In this document: piece after piece, positions 15,145 through 22,881 of the stretch | Layout of the letters: each line of letters opens with the position of its first letter | Position numbering within the stretch: position 1 is the stretch's first letter | DNA from: Halieaceae bacterium | GTDB lineage: Bacteria > Pseudomonadota > Gammaproteobacteria > Pseudomonadales > Halieaceae | DNA length: 28,133 nt | Assembly: GCA_003331685.1 (NCBI GenBank) | Contig: QOPK01000007.1 | Span: forward strand, 1-28,133 | Reading direction: 5' to 3' | Translations under genes and position numbers: made by a program | Notes under the pieces: model-generated | The model's input: only the letters and a program-made list of their open reading frames with translations | The model's database searches: none | Told to the model about the DNA's origin: nothing

Positions 15145-16584
15145 TCAGGCCTGAAGGTAAACCGTTTTAACGGTGGTGTAGAACTCACGCGCGTATTGGC
15201 CCTGCTCACGCGGGCCAAAGCTGGAGTCTTTTCGCCCGCCAAAGGGCACATGGTAATCGGTTCCCGCCGTGGGCAGATTCACCATCACGCAACCACTCAC
15301 CGCGCGCTTTTTAAAATCAGAAGCCGTCGCCAGTGACTGCGTCACGATGCCAGCAGTCAGACCAAAATTCGTGTCATTGAGTATCGACAGCGCGTGCTCG
15401 TAGTCTTTTGCGCGGATCACGCAGGCGATGGGCGCAAAGAGCTCTTCGCGGTTGATGGCCATGTCGTTATCCGTATCGATGAATAACGCTGGTGACAGGT
15501 AGTAGCCGGGTGCGGGCATCTCTAATTGCTCTCCACCACACAGCAGTGTTGCCCCTTCCTTCTGGCCTCGCTCAATCCAGGCAAGGTTCTCTGCAAGTTG
15601 CACTTCCGAAGCAACCGGGCCCATATCGACCCCGTCTTCCAGTGCGTGCCCGACCTTAACGGCAGCCAACTTGGCCTGCAGTTTTTCGACAAAAGCATCG
15701 TGCACACTGTCATCTACAATCAAGCGCGATGACGCAGTGCACTTTTGCCCCGTGCCGCTGAACGCGCCAACAAATGCGGCGTTCACCGCCACATCGAGAT
15801 CGGCGTCGGCAGCGACGATCAACGCATTTTTAGATCCCATCTCGAGCTGGCACTTCACCAGATTCGCAGCGGTCGCAGCCGCAACCTGCTTGCCAACCGG
15901 CAACGAACCGGTGAAAGACACCGCATGGATTTGGTCGCTGTGAATGATCTGGTCGCCCACCGTACCCCCACCGCCCATGAGGAGATTAAATGTGCCATCG
16001 GGCAGGCCCTGCCTAGCGACAATCTCGGTTAATGCCCAAGCACTGGCAGGCACGAGGTTCGCGGGTTTAAAGATCACGGCGTTACCAAAAGCCAGCGCCG
16101 GCGCGATTTTCCACACCGCAGTCGCCATGGGAAAGTTCCAAGGGCTGATAATCGCCACAACACCTACAGGCTCCCGTCGCGTCTCAATCTCTACGCCCGG
16201 GCGAACCGAATCAGCTCGATCATCGATCTGGCGGTGCACCTCAGCGGCAAAATAGTGAAAGAACTGCCCGGAGCGATAGACCTCGCCTACACCCTCGGCG
16301 CGGGTTTTACCCTCCTCGCGGGCCAGCAGCTCACCGAGCTCGGCACTGCGCTCAACTAACTCGTTACCAATGGCCATGAGCACCTGGTAGCGAGTCTCCA
16401 TTGGAGACACGCCCCATTCACCCACCGCGCGGTTGGCGGCCGACAACGCGTCGTTCACATGTTCCGAACTGGCCTGAGCATATTCACCGATCACGTCATT
16501 GGTGTCAGAGGGATTGGTGTTCACGACGGTGTCAGAAGTGGTGACCCAGTTACCGTCAATATATAAGGCTTTTTGCTCCGCCAT
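15145..16584 (-). CDS. NAD(P)-dependent aldehyde dehydrogenase
   Basis: A 479-aa member of the ALDH superfamily, oxidising an aldehyde to the acid in the cytoplasm. Catalytic Asn150 (SPWNFP), Lys173 (FKPAN), Glu248 and Cys282 (GTGQKCTAS) are in place, and the C-terminus FGGRKDSSFGPREQG is typical. The glutamate motif reads EMGSKN instead of the usual ELGGKN. Overall it most resembles alpha-ketoglutaric semialdehyde (2,5-dioxovalerate) and related semialdehyde dehydrogenases, but specificity cannot be assigned. It is the first gene of the minus-strand run leading to soxBDAG. The ATG at 16584 has GGAG eight nucleotides upstream. Oxidation of a semialdehyde from N-methyl amino acid breakdown is a reasonable inference. 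Confidence 0.93.
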   Translation of the reverse strand: MAEQKALYIDGNWVTTSDTVVNTNPSDTNDVIGEYAQASSEHVNDALSAANRAVGEWGVSPMETRYQVLMAIGNELVERSAELGELLAREEGKTRAEGVGEVYRSGQFFHYFAAEVHRQIDDRADSVRPGVEIETRREPVGVVAIISPWNFPMATAVWKIAPALAFGNAVIFKPANLVPASAWALTEIVARQGLPDGTFNLLMGGGGTVGDQIIHSDQIHAVSFTGSLPVGKQVAAATAANLVKCQLEMGSKNALIVAADADLDVAVNAAFVGAFSGTGQKCTASSRLIVDDSVHDAFVEKLQAKLAAVKVGHALEDGVDMGPVASEVQLAENLAWIERGQKEGATLLCGGEQLEMPAPGYYLSPALFIDTDNDMAINREELFAPIACVIRAKDYEHALSILNDTNFGLTAGIVTQSLATASDFKKRAVSGCVMVNLPTAGTDYHVPFGGRKDSSFGPREQGQYAREFYTTVKTVYLQA

Positions 16585-16600
16585 GACGGCGCTCCAAGAT

Positions 16601-16614
16601 CCGCGAAATCGCGG
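16601..16614. promoter_or_regulatory. Inverted repeat in the aldehyde dehydrogenase leader (candidate operator)
   Basis: CCGCGA-AA-TCGCGG has perfect 6-bp arms and lies 17 nt upstream of the aldehyde dehydrogenase ATG, immediately before its ribosome binding site. It could be a repressor site or a short leader hairpin affecting translation of the whole minus-strand gene set. Confidence 0.4.
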
Positions 16615-16641
16615 TTGATGCTACCGGTACCGCCCCACAAT

Positions 16642-16654
16642 TGAAATCATTTCA
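16642..16654. promoter_or_regulatory. Perfect 13-bp palindrome TGAAAT-C-ATTTCA (candidate operator)
   Basis: TGAAATCATTTCA has exact 6-bp arms around a single central base. It lies 58 nt upstream of the aldehyde dehydrogenase start and 254 nt upstream of the crotonase start. Symmetry and placement fit a dimeric GntR- or TetR-like regulator; no such gene is in the window. Confidence 0.4.
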
Positions 16655-16907
16655 GCTACTCCAGAGGGGGTATGCCGAGCCATTCTGGCTGAGCGCCAAC
16701 AAGATTTTGTGCTTTAGGCACTATGGCGGAGTACCAGCCTCGGAGTTTTATCATTTTTGTGAACGTCAGCCTGCGCTAGCCGCGAGACTTTTCGAATCGA
16801 ACCACACTGCGGTGGCACTTGGCGCCGTGATAACCTGCTACCCAGAAGTCGGGCGAAATAGCCCGAGTGAACGTGAACAGCGGAAAGCCGCTGAGAGGTG
16901 TGGATGT

Positions 16908-17702
16908 ATGAACGATGCTTTGGTTTTGGCGAACGCTGAAGACGGCATTCTGTGGCTAACACTGAATCGACCGGAACGCCGCAACCCCCTCTCCAGCGAC
17001 ATGATCGCCGCGCTCTCCGCAGCTATTGAGTCGGGTAATGATGACGCCGAAACTCGTGTGATGGTGATCAAGGCGGCCGGACCCGCGTTTAGCGCCGGAC
17101 ATGACCTGCGGGAAACACGGCGCCGAGACGACGAGGATCAGAGCGCTTGGCAGGCGCGAATCGATCAGCTGTTGCAGGATTGCGCCGCGATGATGACGAG
17201 CATCCTGCACACACCCAAACCCATCATTGCCTGCGTTCAGGGGATCGCCAGCGCCGCCGGCTGCCAACTGGTTTCTGCCTGCGATCTGGCCATCGCTTCT
17301 GAAGACGCGACCTTCTGCACACCCGGGGTCAACATTGGCACCTTCTGCACCACGCCATTGGTCGGTATTGGTCGGAATCTCTCACGCAAGCACGCACTGG
17401 AAATGGCACTGACCGGTGATCAGTTTGATGCCGCCACTGCCGAGCGCTTTGGGCTCATCAACCGGTCTGTCCCTGCGTCTGAACTGGAGCAAGCAACTCA
17501 GGAATTAGCGGGCAAGATTGCGTCTCGCTCAGCCGAGAGCATCGCCCGGGGCAAATCGGCTTTTTATCGGCAGGTTGAGATGCCCCTCGAAAAGGCGTTC
17601 GAGCTGGCTAATCAGGTGATGCGCGACAACCTCACGTCCGACGGAGACGCACGAGAAGGTATCGGCGCTTTTCTGGAAAAACGTGACCCCGAGTGGGGTT
17701 AG
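16908..17702 (+). CDS. Enoyl-CoA hydratase/isomerase family protein, ECHDC3-like
   Basis: A 264-aa crotonase-fold protein. The oxyanion-hole segments FSAGHDLRE (61-69) and GIASAAGCQLVSACD (112-126) are clear. The two catalytic glutamates of true enoyl-CoA hydratase (144 and 164 in the rat enzyme) fall on Gln120 and Gly140 here, with the correct 20-residue spacing. The CDLAIASEDATFCTPGVNIG stretch matches the ECHDC3 subgroup, whose activity is not settled. Hydration of enoyl-CoA is therefore unlikely by the usual mechanism. The ATG at 16908 was chosen because family members begin there and AGAGG lies upstream. The CoA-binding protein gene follows seven nucleotides later, so the two form an operon. 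Confidence 0.88.
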   Translation: MNDALVLANAEDGILWLTLNRPERRNPLSSDMIAALSAAIESGNDDAETRVMVIKAAGPAFSAGHDLRETRRRDDEDQSAWQARIDQLLQDCAAMMTSILHTPKPIIACVQGIASAAGCQLVSACDLAIASEDATFCTPGVNIGTFCTTPLVGIGRNLSRKHALEMALTGDQFDAATAERFGLINRSVPASELEQATQELAGKIASRSAESIARGKSAFYRQVEMPLEKAFELANQVMRDNLTSDGDAREGIGAFLEKRDPEWG

Positions 17703-17709
17703 TCACCTC

Positions 17710-18186
17710 ATGCGTCTGGAGTCCGACGAGGCCATTGCCCAACTGCTCGCGCAGGCAAAACGAATCGCCTTGGTAGGCGCCAGCGCAAAGCCCGAGCGAC
17801 CCAGCCATCGGGTGATGCAATTTCTGCTCGATGAGGGCTATGAAGTACTTCCCATCAACCCCGGCTTGGCGGGGCAGAAACTGCTTGGGCAAACGGTGTA
17901 CGCCTCTCTGGCAGACCTCCCGATAGGCGTCGACATGGCAGATATTTTTCGCGACGCCGCGTCATTGCCCGAGGTCACGCAGCATGTCGTGGATGCCGGG
18001 ATACCCGCGATGTGGACACAGTTAGGGATTGTTCATAGCGAGGCCGAGCACACTGCCGTCGATGCGGGCCTGCAATTGGTGTTGGACCGCTGCCCAGCGA
18101 TCGAGATACCGCGACTGCGAAACGCAGGGCTACTCCCCTCTCGCCCGCCGCAGTCTTGGACTCCCTCAAAGCCCCCAGCCTACTGA
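17710..18186 (+). CDS. CoA-binding domain protein (YccU-like)
   Basis: A 158-aa protein with a Rossmann-like CoA-binding domain. IALVGASAKPERPSHRVM, then LLDEGYEVLPINPG, is the signature of the YccU-type family, related to the CoA-binding part of succinyl-CoA synthetase. Members bind CoA or acyl-CoA; most have no known role. The ATG at 17710 fits the family's N-terminus. An in-frame GTG at 17683 would overlap the crotonase end and lacks a better ribosome site. The proline-rich tail (SRPPQSWTPSKPPAY) is beyond the conserved domain. Proximity to the crotonase suggests a shared acyl-CoA context. Confidence 0.83.
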   Translation: MRLESDEAIAQLLAQAKRIALVGASAKPERPSHRVMQFLLDEGYEVLPINPGLAGQKLLGQTVYASLADLPIGVDMADIFRDAASLPEVTQHVVDAGIPAMWTQLGIVHSEAEHTAVDAGLQLVLDRCPAIEIPRLRNAGLLPSRPPQSWTPSKPPAY

Positions 18187-18276
18187 CCGTCACTCAGTCG
18201 CCACCTGCTGATCAATGCCGGCTATCGCTACCTTGTAAAGCTAGAGGCTCGCAACGCAATTCCTCTGCTTCGCCAG

Positions 18277-19122
18277 TTACTCACCCGCGGTTTTCTTTAC
18301 TGCGAGTAAGTCCTCGTATTCGGGTTGATCCCCTTTGGCCTGCGCCATAAAGGTTTGGCGGATCGCCTCACCATCTAACATTGATGCGTTCCATGTCGCG
18401 ATGTAATCAAGACCGTCTGCTGTGCTGTGATCACGGGCATAGTTGACCATGCGCTTCGCACCGGTAACGGCGAGGGGGGAGTTCGCAGCAATCTGTTTGG
18501 CGATTCCCATGACCGCTTCAAGCATTTCCTCTGCCGAGTCATAGACCTCGTTTACCAAGCCAATCGTCTGAGCTTTTTCCGCACTAATACGCTCAGCGGT
18601 GTAGGACATTTGCCGCGCCCAACCCTCAGAAATCAGCTTGACCAAGCGCGGGTATGTGCCGACATCTGCGGTCATTCCAATAGCGGTCTCGTGGATTGAG
18701 AAGAAGGCGTCCTTGGTGGCATAACGGCAATCACACGCCGTGATGAAATCCATGGCGCCACCGACCGCAGCCCCCTGAATAGCTACTAAAACGGGCATGC
18801 GTGCCTCCTCCAGACAAGTGAAGGCACTCTGGAGCGCCATGCAGTAATGGCGGAACGCCTCTGCTCCGATGCTGGGGTTAGTGCCCGCCGGGCTGTCTAA
18901 TCCGCCGTCGGTGAATACCGAAATGTCCATCCCGGAGGAGAAGTGCTTGCCCTCTGCAGAGATAACCAGCACGCGCGCAGAGGCCTCCCTTGACAGGGTG
19001 TTTACGGCGGCTGGAAGCTCTGTCCAGAAGGACGGAATCATCGAGTTCGCTTTCTCGGGACGATTCAACCGGATGTGGGCGATGCCGTTGGCGACCTCGA
19101 GTTCGAAACATTCGTAGCTCAT
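18277..19122 (-). CDS. Crotonase-family enoyl-CoA hydratase/isomerase, dienoyl-CoA isomerase-like
   Basis: A 281-aa crotonase protein. FSSGMDISVF (61-70) and GAAVGGAMDFITACD (117-131) build the CoA and oxyanion sites. Three acidic residues, Asp125, Glu145 and Asp153, have exactly the 20- and 8-residue spacing of Asp176, Glu196 and Asp204 in rat delta3,5-delta2,4-dienoyl-CoA isomerase (ECH1). The surrounding DAFFSIHETAIGMTADVGT is ECH1-like. A role in beta-oxidation of unsaturated acyl-CoA is likely. GGGAGCAAC precedes the ATG at 19122. The gene lies 153 nt downstream of the MFS transporter gene on the same strand, so co-transcription is uncertain. Confidence 0.9.
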   Translation of the reverse strand: MSYECFELEVANGIAHIRLNRPEKANSMIPSFWTELPAAVNTLSREASARVLVISAEGKHFSSGMDISVFTDGGLDSPAGTNPSIGAEAFRHYCMALQSAFTCLEEARMPVLVAIQGAAVGGAMDFITACDCRYATKDAFFSIHETAIGMTADVGTYPRLVKLISEGWARQMSYTAERISAEKAQTIGLVNEVYDSAEEMLEAVMGIAKQIAANSPLAVTGAKRMVNYARDHSTADGLDYIATWNASMLDGEAIRQTFMAQAKGDQPEYEDLLAVKKTAGE

Positions 19123-19275
19123 TGATTGTTGCTCCCTGTGATCTTTATATGATTCCCAGCCCCCTCGAAATAGAGGAGCGCTTTCCTTATTGACAGACCT
19201 TGGTGAGTGGGACCTGCCAGGGGTGATTGAACGACAAATTTGCAGCCAAGGCTCTCTGCATACTGTAAACCGAGA

Positions 19276-20589
19276 CTAAAGTGACCGACCCCCGGTCTCC
19301 TCCAACTGAGACAAGGACCACAGGGTGAGGCTAGCAGCCAAAAGAATGTAGAGCGACACGTAAAAGATACCCAGCTCGGTCCACAATAAGACAGCAATAG
19401 TGGGCGCCAATGCACCACCCAAAATCGCGCCGATTTGATAGCCCAGTGAAGCGCCTGAATAGCGCACTTCTGTCGAAAAAAGTTCAGTGAAATAAGCGGC
19501 TTGCGGGCCATACTGCATGCCCAGAAAGATCATGCCGACAGTTACAGCCAGCGTGATCATAAAAGGACTACCGGTATCGATCAGCGGGAACAGCGCAAAA
19601 CCCCAGACGCCCGTCAAAATGGCACCCCAGCGATAAATCTGCTTCCGTCCCACCCGGTCTGACATGCCTGAAAAATAAAACAGCGCGGGGATCATTGCCG
19701 CGGCGGCGATCAATACCGACGTCAACATTTCATCCCGAGTCAGTTCAACCGACGGCGAATTCAACCCATACGCGATGACGAACGCGATCAGAATGTAAAA
19801 GGTGACCTGAACGGAGAGAAATGCGCCGGCAGCGAGCATGATGCGCCGGGGATAGCGACGGATGGCCTCCAGCACTGGCGATTTTGGCACTTCTGCCTGC
19901 TCGCCCGCTCCCGCCTGCGAGGCTTTGAGCGCCTTGAACGCCTCGGTATCCTCCATGCGCAGCTGCACATAAAGCGAAATGCCGATGAGCACGATACTGG
20001 CAACAAACGGCAGTCGCCAGCCCCACTGAATAAATGCCTCATCGCTCATGGAGGTACTCACGGCCAAAAACGCGAGATTCGCCAGGATGACTCCCACCGC
20101 GGCACCCGACTGCGCATAGGCGCCATACCAACCGCGCTTGTCACTCGGTGCACTTTCAGTCACCAACAGCATGGCACCGCCCCACTGCCCGCCCACGGCA
20201 AGCCCTTGTACAAAGCGCAACGCAACCAGCATCAGCGGCGCGGCAATACCTATCGACTCATAAGTGGGCAAGAGCCCAATAAGCGTCGTGGCCACCCCCA
20301 TCATCATGAGTGCGATCACTAACGTGCGCTTTCGGCCCACCTGATCCCCAAAGTGGCCGAATACCACTCCACCAAGAGGCCGGGCAATGAAGCCCACCGC
20401 AAAGGTGCTGAAAGAAATGATGAGCAGCACCATGGGCGGTAAATCCTGAGGAAAAAACGCTTTGGGAAAAATGACAGCAGCCGCTGTGCCATAAAGAAAA
20501 AAGTCGTACCACTCGATACTGGTGCCGGCCAGCGACGTCATCGCCACGCGGCGCATGTTCTTCTGCTGGTCACCGTTTACTGAAGCCAA
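19276..20589 (-). CDS. MFS transporter, metabolite:H+ symporter (MHS, ProP/KgtP-like) family
   Basis: A 437-aa inner-membrane protein with about twelve hydrophobic helices. The N-terminal GTSIEWYDFFLYG (22-34) is the hallmark of the MHS group, which imports osmolytes and carboxylates such as betaine, proline, alpha-ketoglutarate, citrate or shikimate with protons. The MFS motif A is GHFGDQVGRKR (78-88) and RFVQGLAVGGQWGGA follows. The start is a TTG at 20589, backed by GAGGG seven nucleotides upstream; the next ATG (20556) has no good ribosome site. It lies 24 nt after the TauD-like gene, so the two are probably co-transcribed and the transporter may import that enzyme's substrate. Confidence 0.92.
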   Translation of the reverse strand: MASVNGDQQKNMRRVAMTSLAGTSIEWYDFFLYGTAAAVIFPKAFFPQDLPPMVLLIISFSTFAVGFIARPLGGVVFGHFGDQVGRKRTLVIALMMMGVATTLIGLLPTYESIGIAAPLMLVALRFVQGLAVGGQWGGAMLLVTESAPSDKRGWYGAYAQSGAAVGVILANLAFLAVSTSMSDEAFIQWGWRLPFVASIVLIGISLYVQLRMEDTEAFKALKASQAGAGEQAEVPKSPVLEAIRRYPRRIMLAAGAFLSVQVTFYILIAFVIAYGLNSPSVELTRDEMLTSVLIAAAAMIPALFYFSGMSDRVGRKQIYRWGAILTGVWGFALFPLIDTGSPFMITLAVTVGMIFLGMQYGPQAAYFTELFSTEVRYSGASLGYQIGAILGGALAPTIAVLLWTELGIFYVSLYILLAASLTLWSLSQLEETGGRSL

Positions 20590-20613
20590 AAGAATTCCCT
20601 CGTCAGTTTATTT

Positions 20614-21435
20614 TTATTCACGTCGATCGCGGATTACCGTAACCCGTTGCATATGGCGGCGCTGAGGCAAGTAATCACAGACCGCGTAATGCTGAGTGAT
20701 GCGGTTATCCCAGATCGCCACCGTGTTGTCTTCCCAACGCAGCCTTACCTGATATTCGGGCTTTCTGACCTGCTGGAACAAATACTGAAGCAACTCGTCG
20801 CTGAGGCCCTGCATCCTATGCAGAATGTGGCGCGTGAAGGACTGATTCACGTTGAGATATTTCCGTCCGGATACCGGGTGCGTGTCGATCACCGGATGGA
20901 TGGCTGAACCGACCTCTGCGAGTGCCTCATCCACCGCCTCGAGGCCGCCACGCTGATAGTAGTCATTGCGGAAAGTCCCCATGTCGTGGATCGCTGAGAG
21001 CGACTGCAAATCAGATTTCCAACCCGCTGAGAGACCCTCGTAAACCGCGCTCATACTCGCCCAAAGTGTATCGCCACCGGTCTCGGGAACGCTCACCGCG
21101 CGGAGAATGCTGGCGAACGGGGGCTCTGCTCGAAAGGTCAGGTCCTTGTGCCAATCTTCTGTGTCGGGCGGGTGCTCAGCATCCGCGATGAGCTCGACGA
21201 TGCTCTGGAACCCGTCAACATGAGGGTATACGGGATGTCCCGGATCGACCTCCCCGAGCGCTTCAGCCAGCGCCAAGTGCGAGGTCGGCGAGAGCGGCTG
21301 GTCTCGAAAAAATAAAACCTCGTGGAGAATGAGGCCCTGATACAACTCATCGACCTCGGCGTCAGTCAGCGGGTCAGTCAAATCCACGCCACTGACAAAG
21401 GCACCCAATGCACCTGTTACTGGCAAAAACTCCAT
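20614..21435 (-). CDS. TauD/TfdA-family 2-oxoglutarate- and Fe(II)-dependent dioxygenase
   Basis: A 273-aa cytoplasmic oxygenase. The iron ligands His96 and Asp98 (DWHKDLTF) and His249 (TQHYAV) are present. Arg264 sits 15 residues after the distal histidine, as in TauD (His255/Arg270), for 2-oxoglutarate binding. Enzymes of this group hydroxylate taurine, alkyl sulfates, phenoxyacetates, carnitine precursors and other small molecules, coupled to 2-oxoglutarate decarboxylation. No sulfonate-specific neighbours are present, so taurine is not assumed. The adjoining MHS transporter is the best clue to a small, charged substrate. It is divergent from the AGCS symporter gene. Confidence 0.92.
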   Translation of the reverse strand: MEFLPVTGALGAFVSGVDLTDPLTDAEVDELYQGLILHEVLFFRDQPLSPTSHLALAEALGEVDPGHPVYPHVDGFQSIVELIADAEHPPDTEDWHKDLTFRAEPPFASILRAVSVPETGGDTLWASMSAVYEGLSAGWKSDLQSLSAIHDMGTFRNDYYQRGGLEAVDEALAEVGSAIHPVIDTHPVSGRKYLNVNQSFTRHILHRMQGLSDELLQYLFQQVRKPEYQVRLRWEDNTVAIWDNRITQHYAVCDYLPQRRHMQRVTVIRDRRE

Positions 21436-21528
21436 GCGTCCCCATTACACCGATCGGCCGGATACGCTCGCATTATCATGCAACACAGCTGTGAGAGACT
21501 AGCCTCCTTGTGACGAACAGGAACAAAG
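21436..21528. promoter_or_regulatory. Divergent regulatory region between the TauD-like and AGCS genes
   Basis: These 93 nt must contain both start regions. A perfect 10-bp palindrome, CACAGCTGTG (21484-21493), sits near the middle. No strong -35/-10 pair was seen on either strand. Confidence 0.35.
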
Positions 21529-22881
21529 ATGAGCGGATTGCCCGAGTTCACCCAGCGCGCTGCCGATCTTGTGTGGGGAACGCCTCTGGTGTCGTTACTA
21601 CTAGGCGGTGGGGTGTTTTTTTTGATCCTCTCTCGAGCGATACCCTATCGGCGGTTCGGGCATGGCGTCGCGGTTTTACTGGGGCGCTACGACACCCCGG
21701 ATGCTGCGGGTGAGATCTCCCATAAACAGGCCTTGGCTGCAGCACTCTCCAACACCATGGGGTTGGGCAATATCGCAGGCGTGGCGCTCGCCATTGTCGC
21801 CGGTGGCCCTGGGGCGGTATTTTGGATGTGGGTCTCGGCGATTGTGGGTATCGCGACGAAGTTCTTTACCTGCTCGCTCGGTGTCATGTACCGGGGCAAA
21901 GACTCGCTCGGCAATCTTCAGGGCGGCCCAATGTACGTGATTCGAGAAGCACTACCGAAGCCCTTTTACCCGCTGGCGGTGTTGTTCGCTTTGGCCGGTC
22001 TGATCGGCACCCTGCCTATGTTTCAAGCCAATCAGCTCACTGCCCTCATTCAAGACGCTGCGTTCGATGGCAACACCCCGGCCTGGGCCCCGTTTCTGAT
22101 TGGCATCTCACTCTCCGTTGTCGTTGGCAGCGTAATCTTTGGCGGTCTGCCTCGGGTGGCTAATGTGGCGATCGCGCTACTGCCCACCATGGTGCTCGTT
22201 TACCTGCTCATGACGGGTTGGGTCGTCATCAATCATCTGAGCGCTGTGCCCGACATCTTGTTAAGTATTGTCAGCGAGGCTCTGTCACCGACAGCGGTCG
22301 GCGGTGGCTTTTTGGGCGTCATGCTGATTGGCATTAGTCGCGGGGCGTTCTCCAATGAGGCGGGAGTAGGCACCGAGGTAATGGCCCATGGCGCGGCGAG
22401 AACCAGTGAGCCCATTCGTGAGGGCATGCTCGCCACACTGGGCCCGGTGTTTGACACTTTGATCGTCTGCACCTGCACCGCCATCGTAATTTTACTCTCC
22501 GGTAATTGGCAGCAGCCCGGGGAACTCTCTGGCATCACCCTTACAGCGAACGCCTTTCACGGTGAGATGGGGGTGGTGGGACTCCTGCTGCTGGGGTTCG
22601 TCGCACTGATATTGAGTACCACCACCATGTTCACCGGCTGGTACTACGGTGCCAAATGTTTTGGGTTTTTAGTCGGTGCACAGTGGCAACCCTACTTTCG
22701 CTGGTTCTTTGTCCTCGCGGTCATCTTTGGTGCAACCGTGAGCATTGATGTGGTCTTCAATTTGATCTCGGCGAGCTACGGGCTGATGGCGATCCCCACC
22801 ATGATCAGCTCTATCGTGCTGGCCCCCAGAGTGGCCGCAGCGAGCCGAGACTATTTCGCGGCACTTTCCAAGAAGACCTGA
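21529..22881 (+). CDS. Alanine/glycine:cation symporter (AGCS family)
   Basis: A 450-aa inner-membrane protein with roughly ten to eleven hydrophobic helices. The signature SNTMGLGNIAGVALAIVAGG (74-93), then GPMYVIREA, and GISRGAFSNEAGVGTE (268-283) with GPVFDTLIVCTCTA define the Na+:alanine/glycine symporter family. It would import glycine, alanine or similar amino acids with sodium, in keeping with a marine habitat. Sarcosine oxidase makes glycine, but this gene is about 10 kb away, so a functional link is only suggestive. AGGAAC lies upstream of the ATG at 21529. Its 3' end overlaps the convergent PQQ dehydrogenase gene by 31 nt. Confidence 0.94.
   Translation: MSGLPEFTQRAADLVWGTPLVSLLLGGGVFFLILSRAIPYRRFGHGVAVLLGRYDTPDAAGEISHKQALAAALSNTMGLGNIAGVALAIVAGGPGAVFWMWVSAIVGIATKFFTCSLGVMYRGKDSLGNLQGGPMYVIREALPKPFYPLAVLFALAGLIGTLPMFQANQLTALIQDAAFDGNTPAWAPFLIGISLSVVVGSVIFGGLPRVANVAIALLPTMVLVYLLMTGWVVINHLSAVPDILLSIVSEALSPTAVGGGFLGVMLIGISRGAFSNEAGVGTEVMAHGAARTSEPIREGMLATLGPVFDTLIVCTCTAIVILLSGNWQQPGELSGITLTANAFHGEMGVVGLLLLGFVALILSTTTMFTGWYYGAKCFGFLVGAQWQPYFRWFFVLAVIFGATVSIDVVFNLISASYGLMAIPTMISSIVLAPRVAAASRDYFAALSKKT

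Larger units (their letters stand above)
16585..16907. other. 323-nt divergent intergenic region (aldehyde dehydrogenase / crotonase)
   Basis: It holds the upstream regions of two divergent transcription units. A plus-strand frame stays open from 16641 and is continuous with the crotonase, but crotonases start at the equivalent of 16908 and the extension has no family match, so I treat it as non-coding. It contains two perfect inverted repeats (16601-16614 and 16642-16654) and a possible plus-strand -10 TATCAT near 16749 with no good -35. Confidence 0.5.

Noticed and set aside
15132..15251. 40-residue N-terminal extension of the M19-like protein
   Set aside because: It would overlap the aldehyde dehydrogenase end. 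The GTG at 15131 has a well-placed GGAG and matches the family start just before the DG motif.
16641..16907. 89-residue N-terminal extension of the ECHDC3-like protein from a TTG
   Set aside because: Crotonases begin at the equivalent of 16908. The extension has no homology I can see and lies in the divergent control region.
20614..21435. Specific call as taurine dioxygenase (tauD)
   Set aside because: Iron and 2-oxoglutarate residues fit the whole TauD/TfdA family. No taurine transporter or sulfonate genes are nearby.
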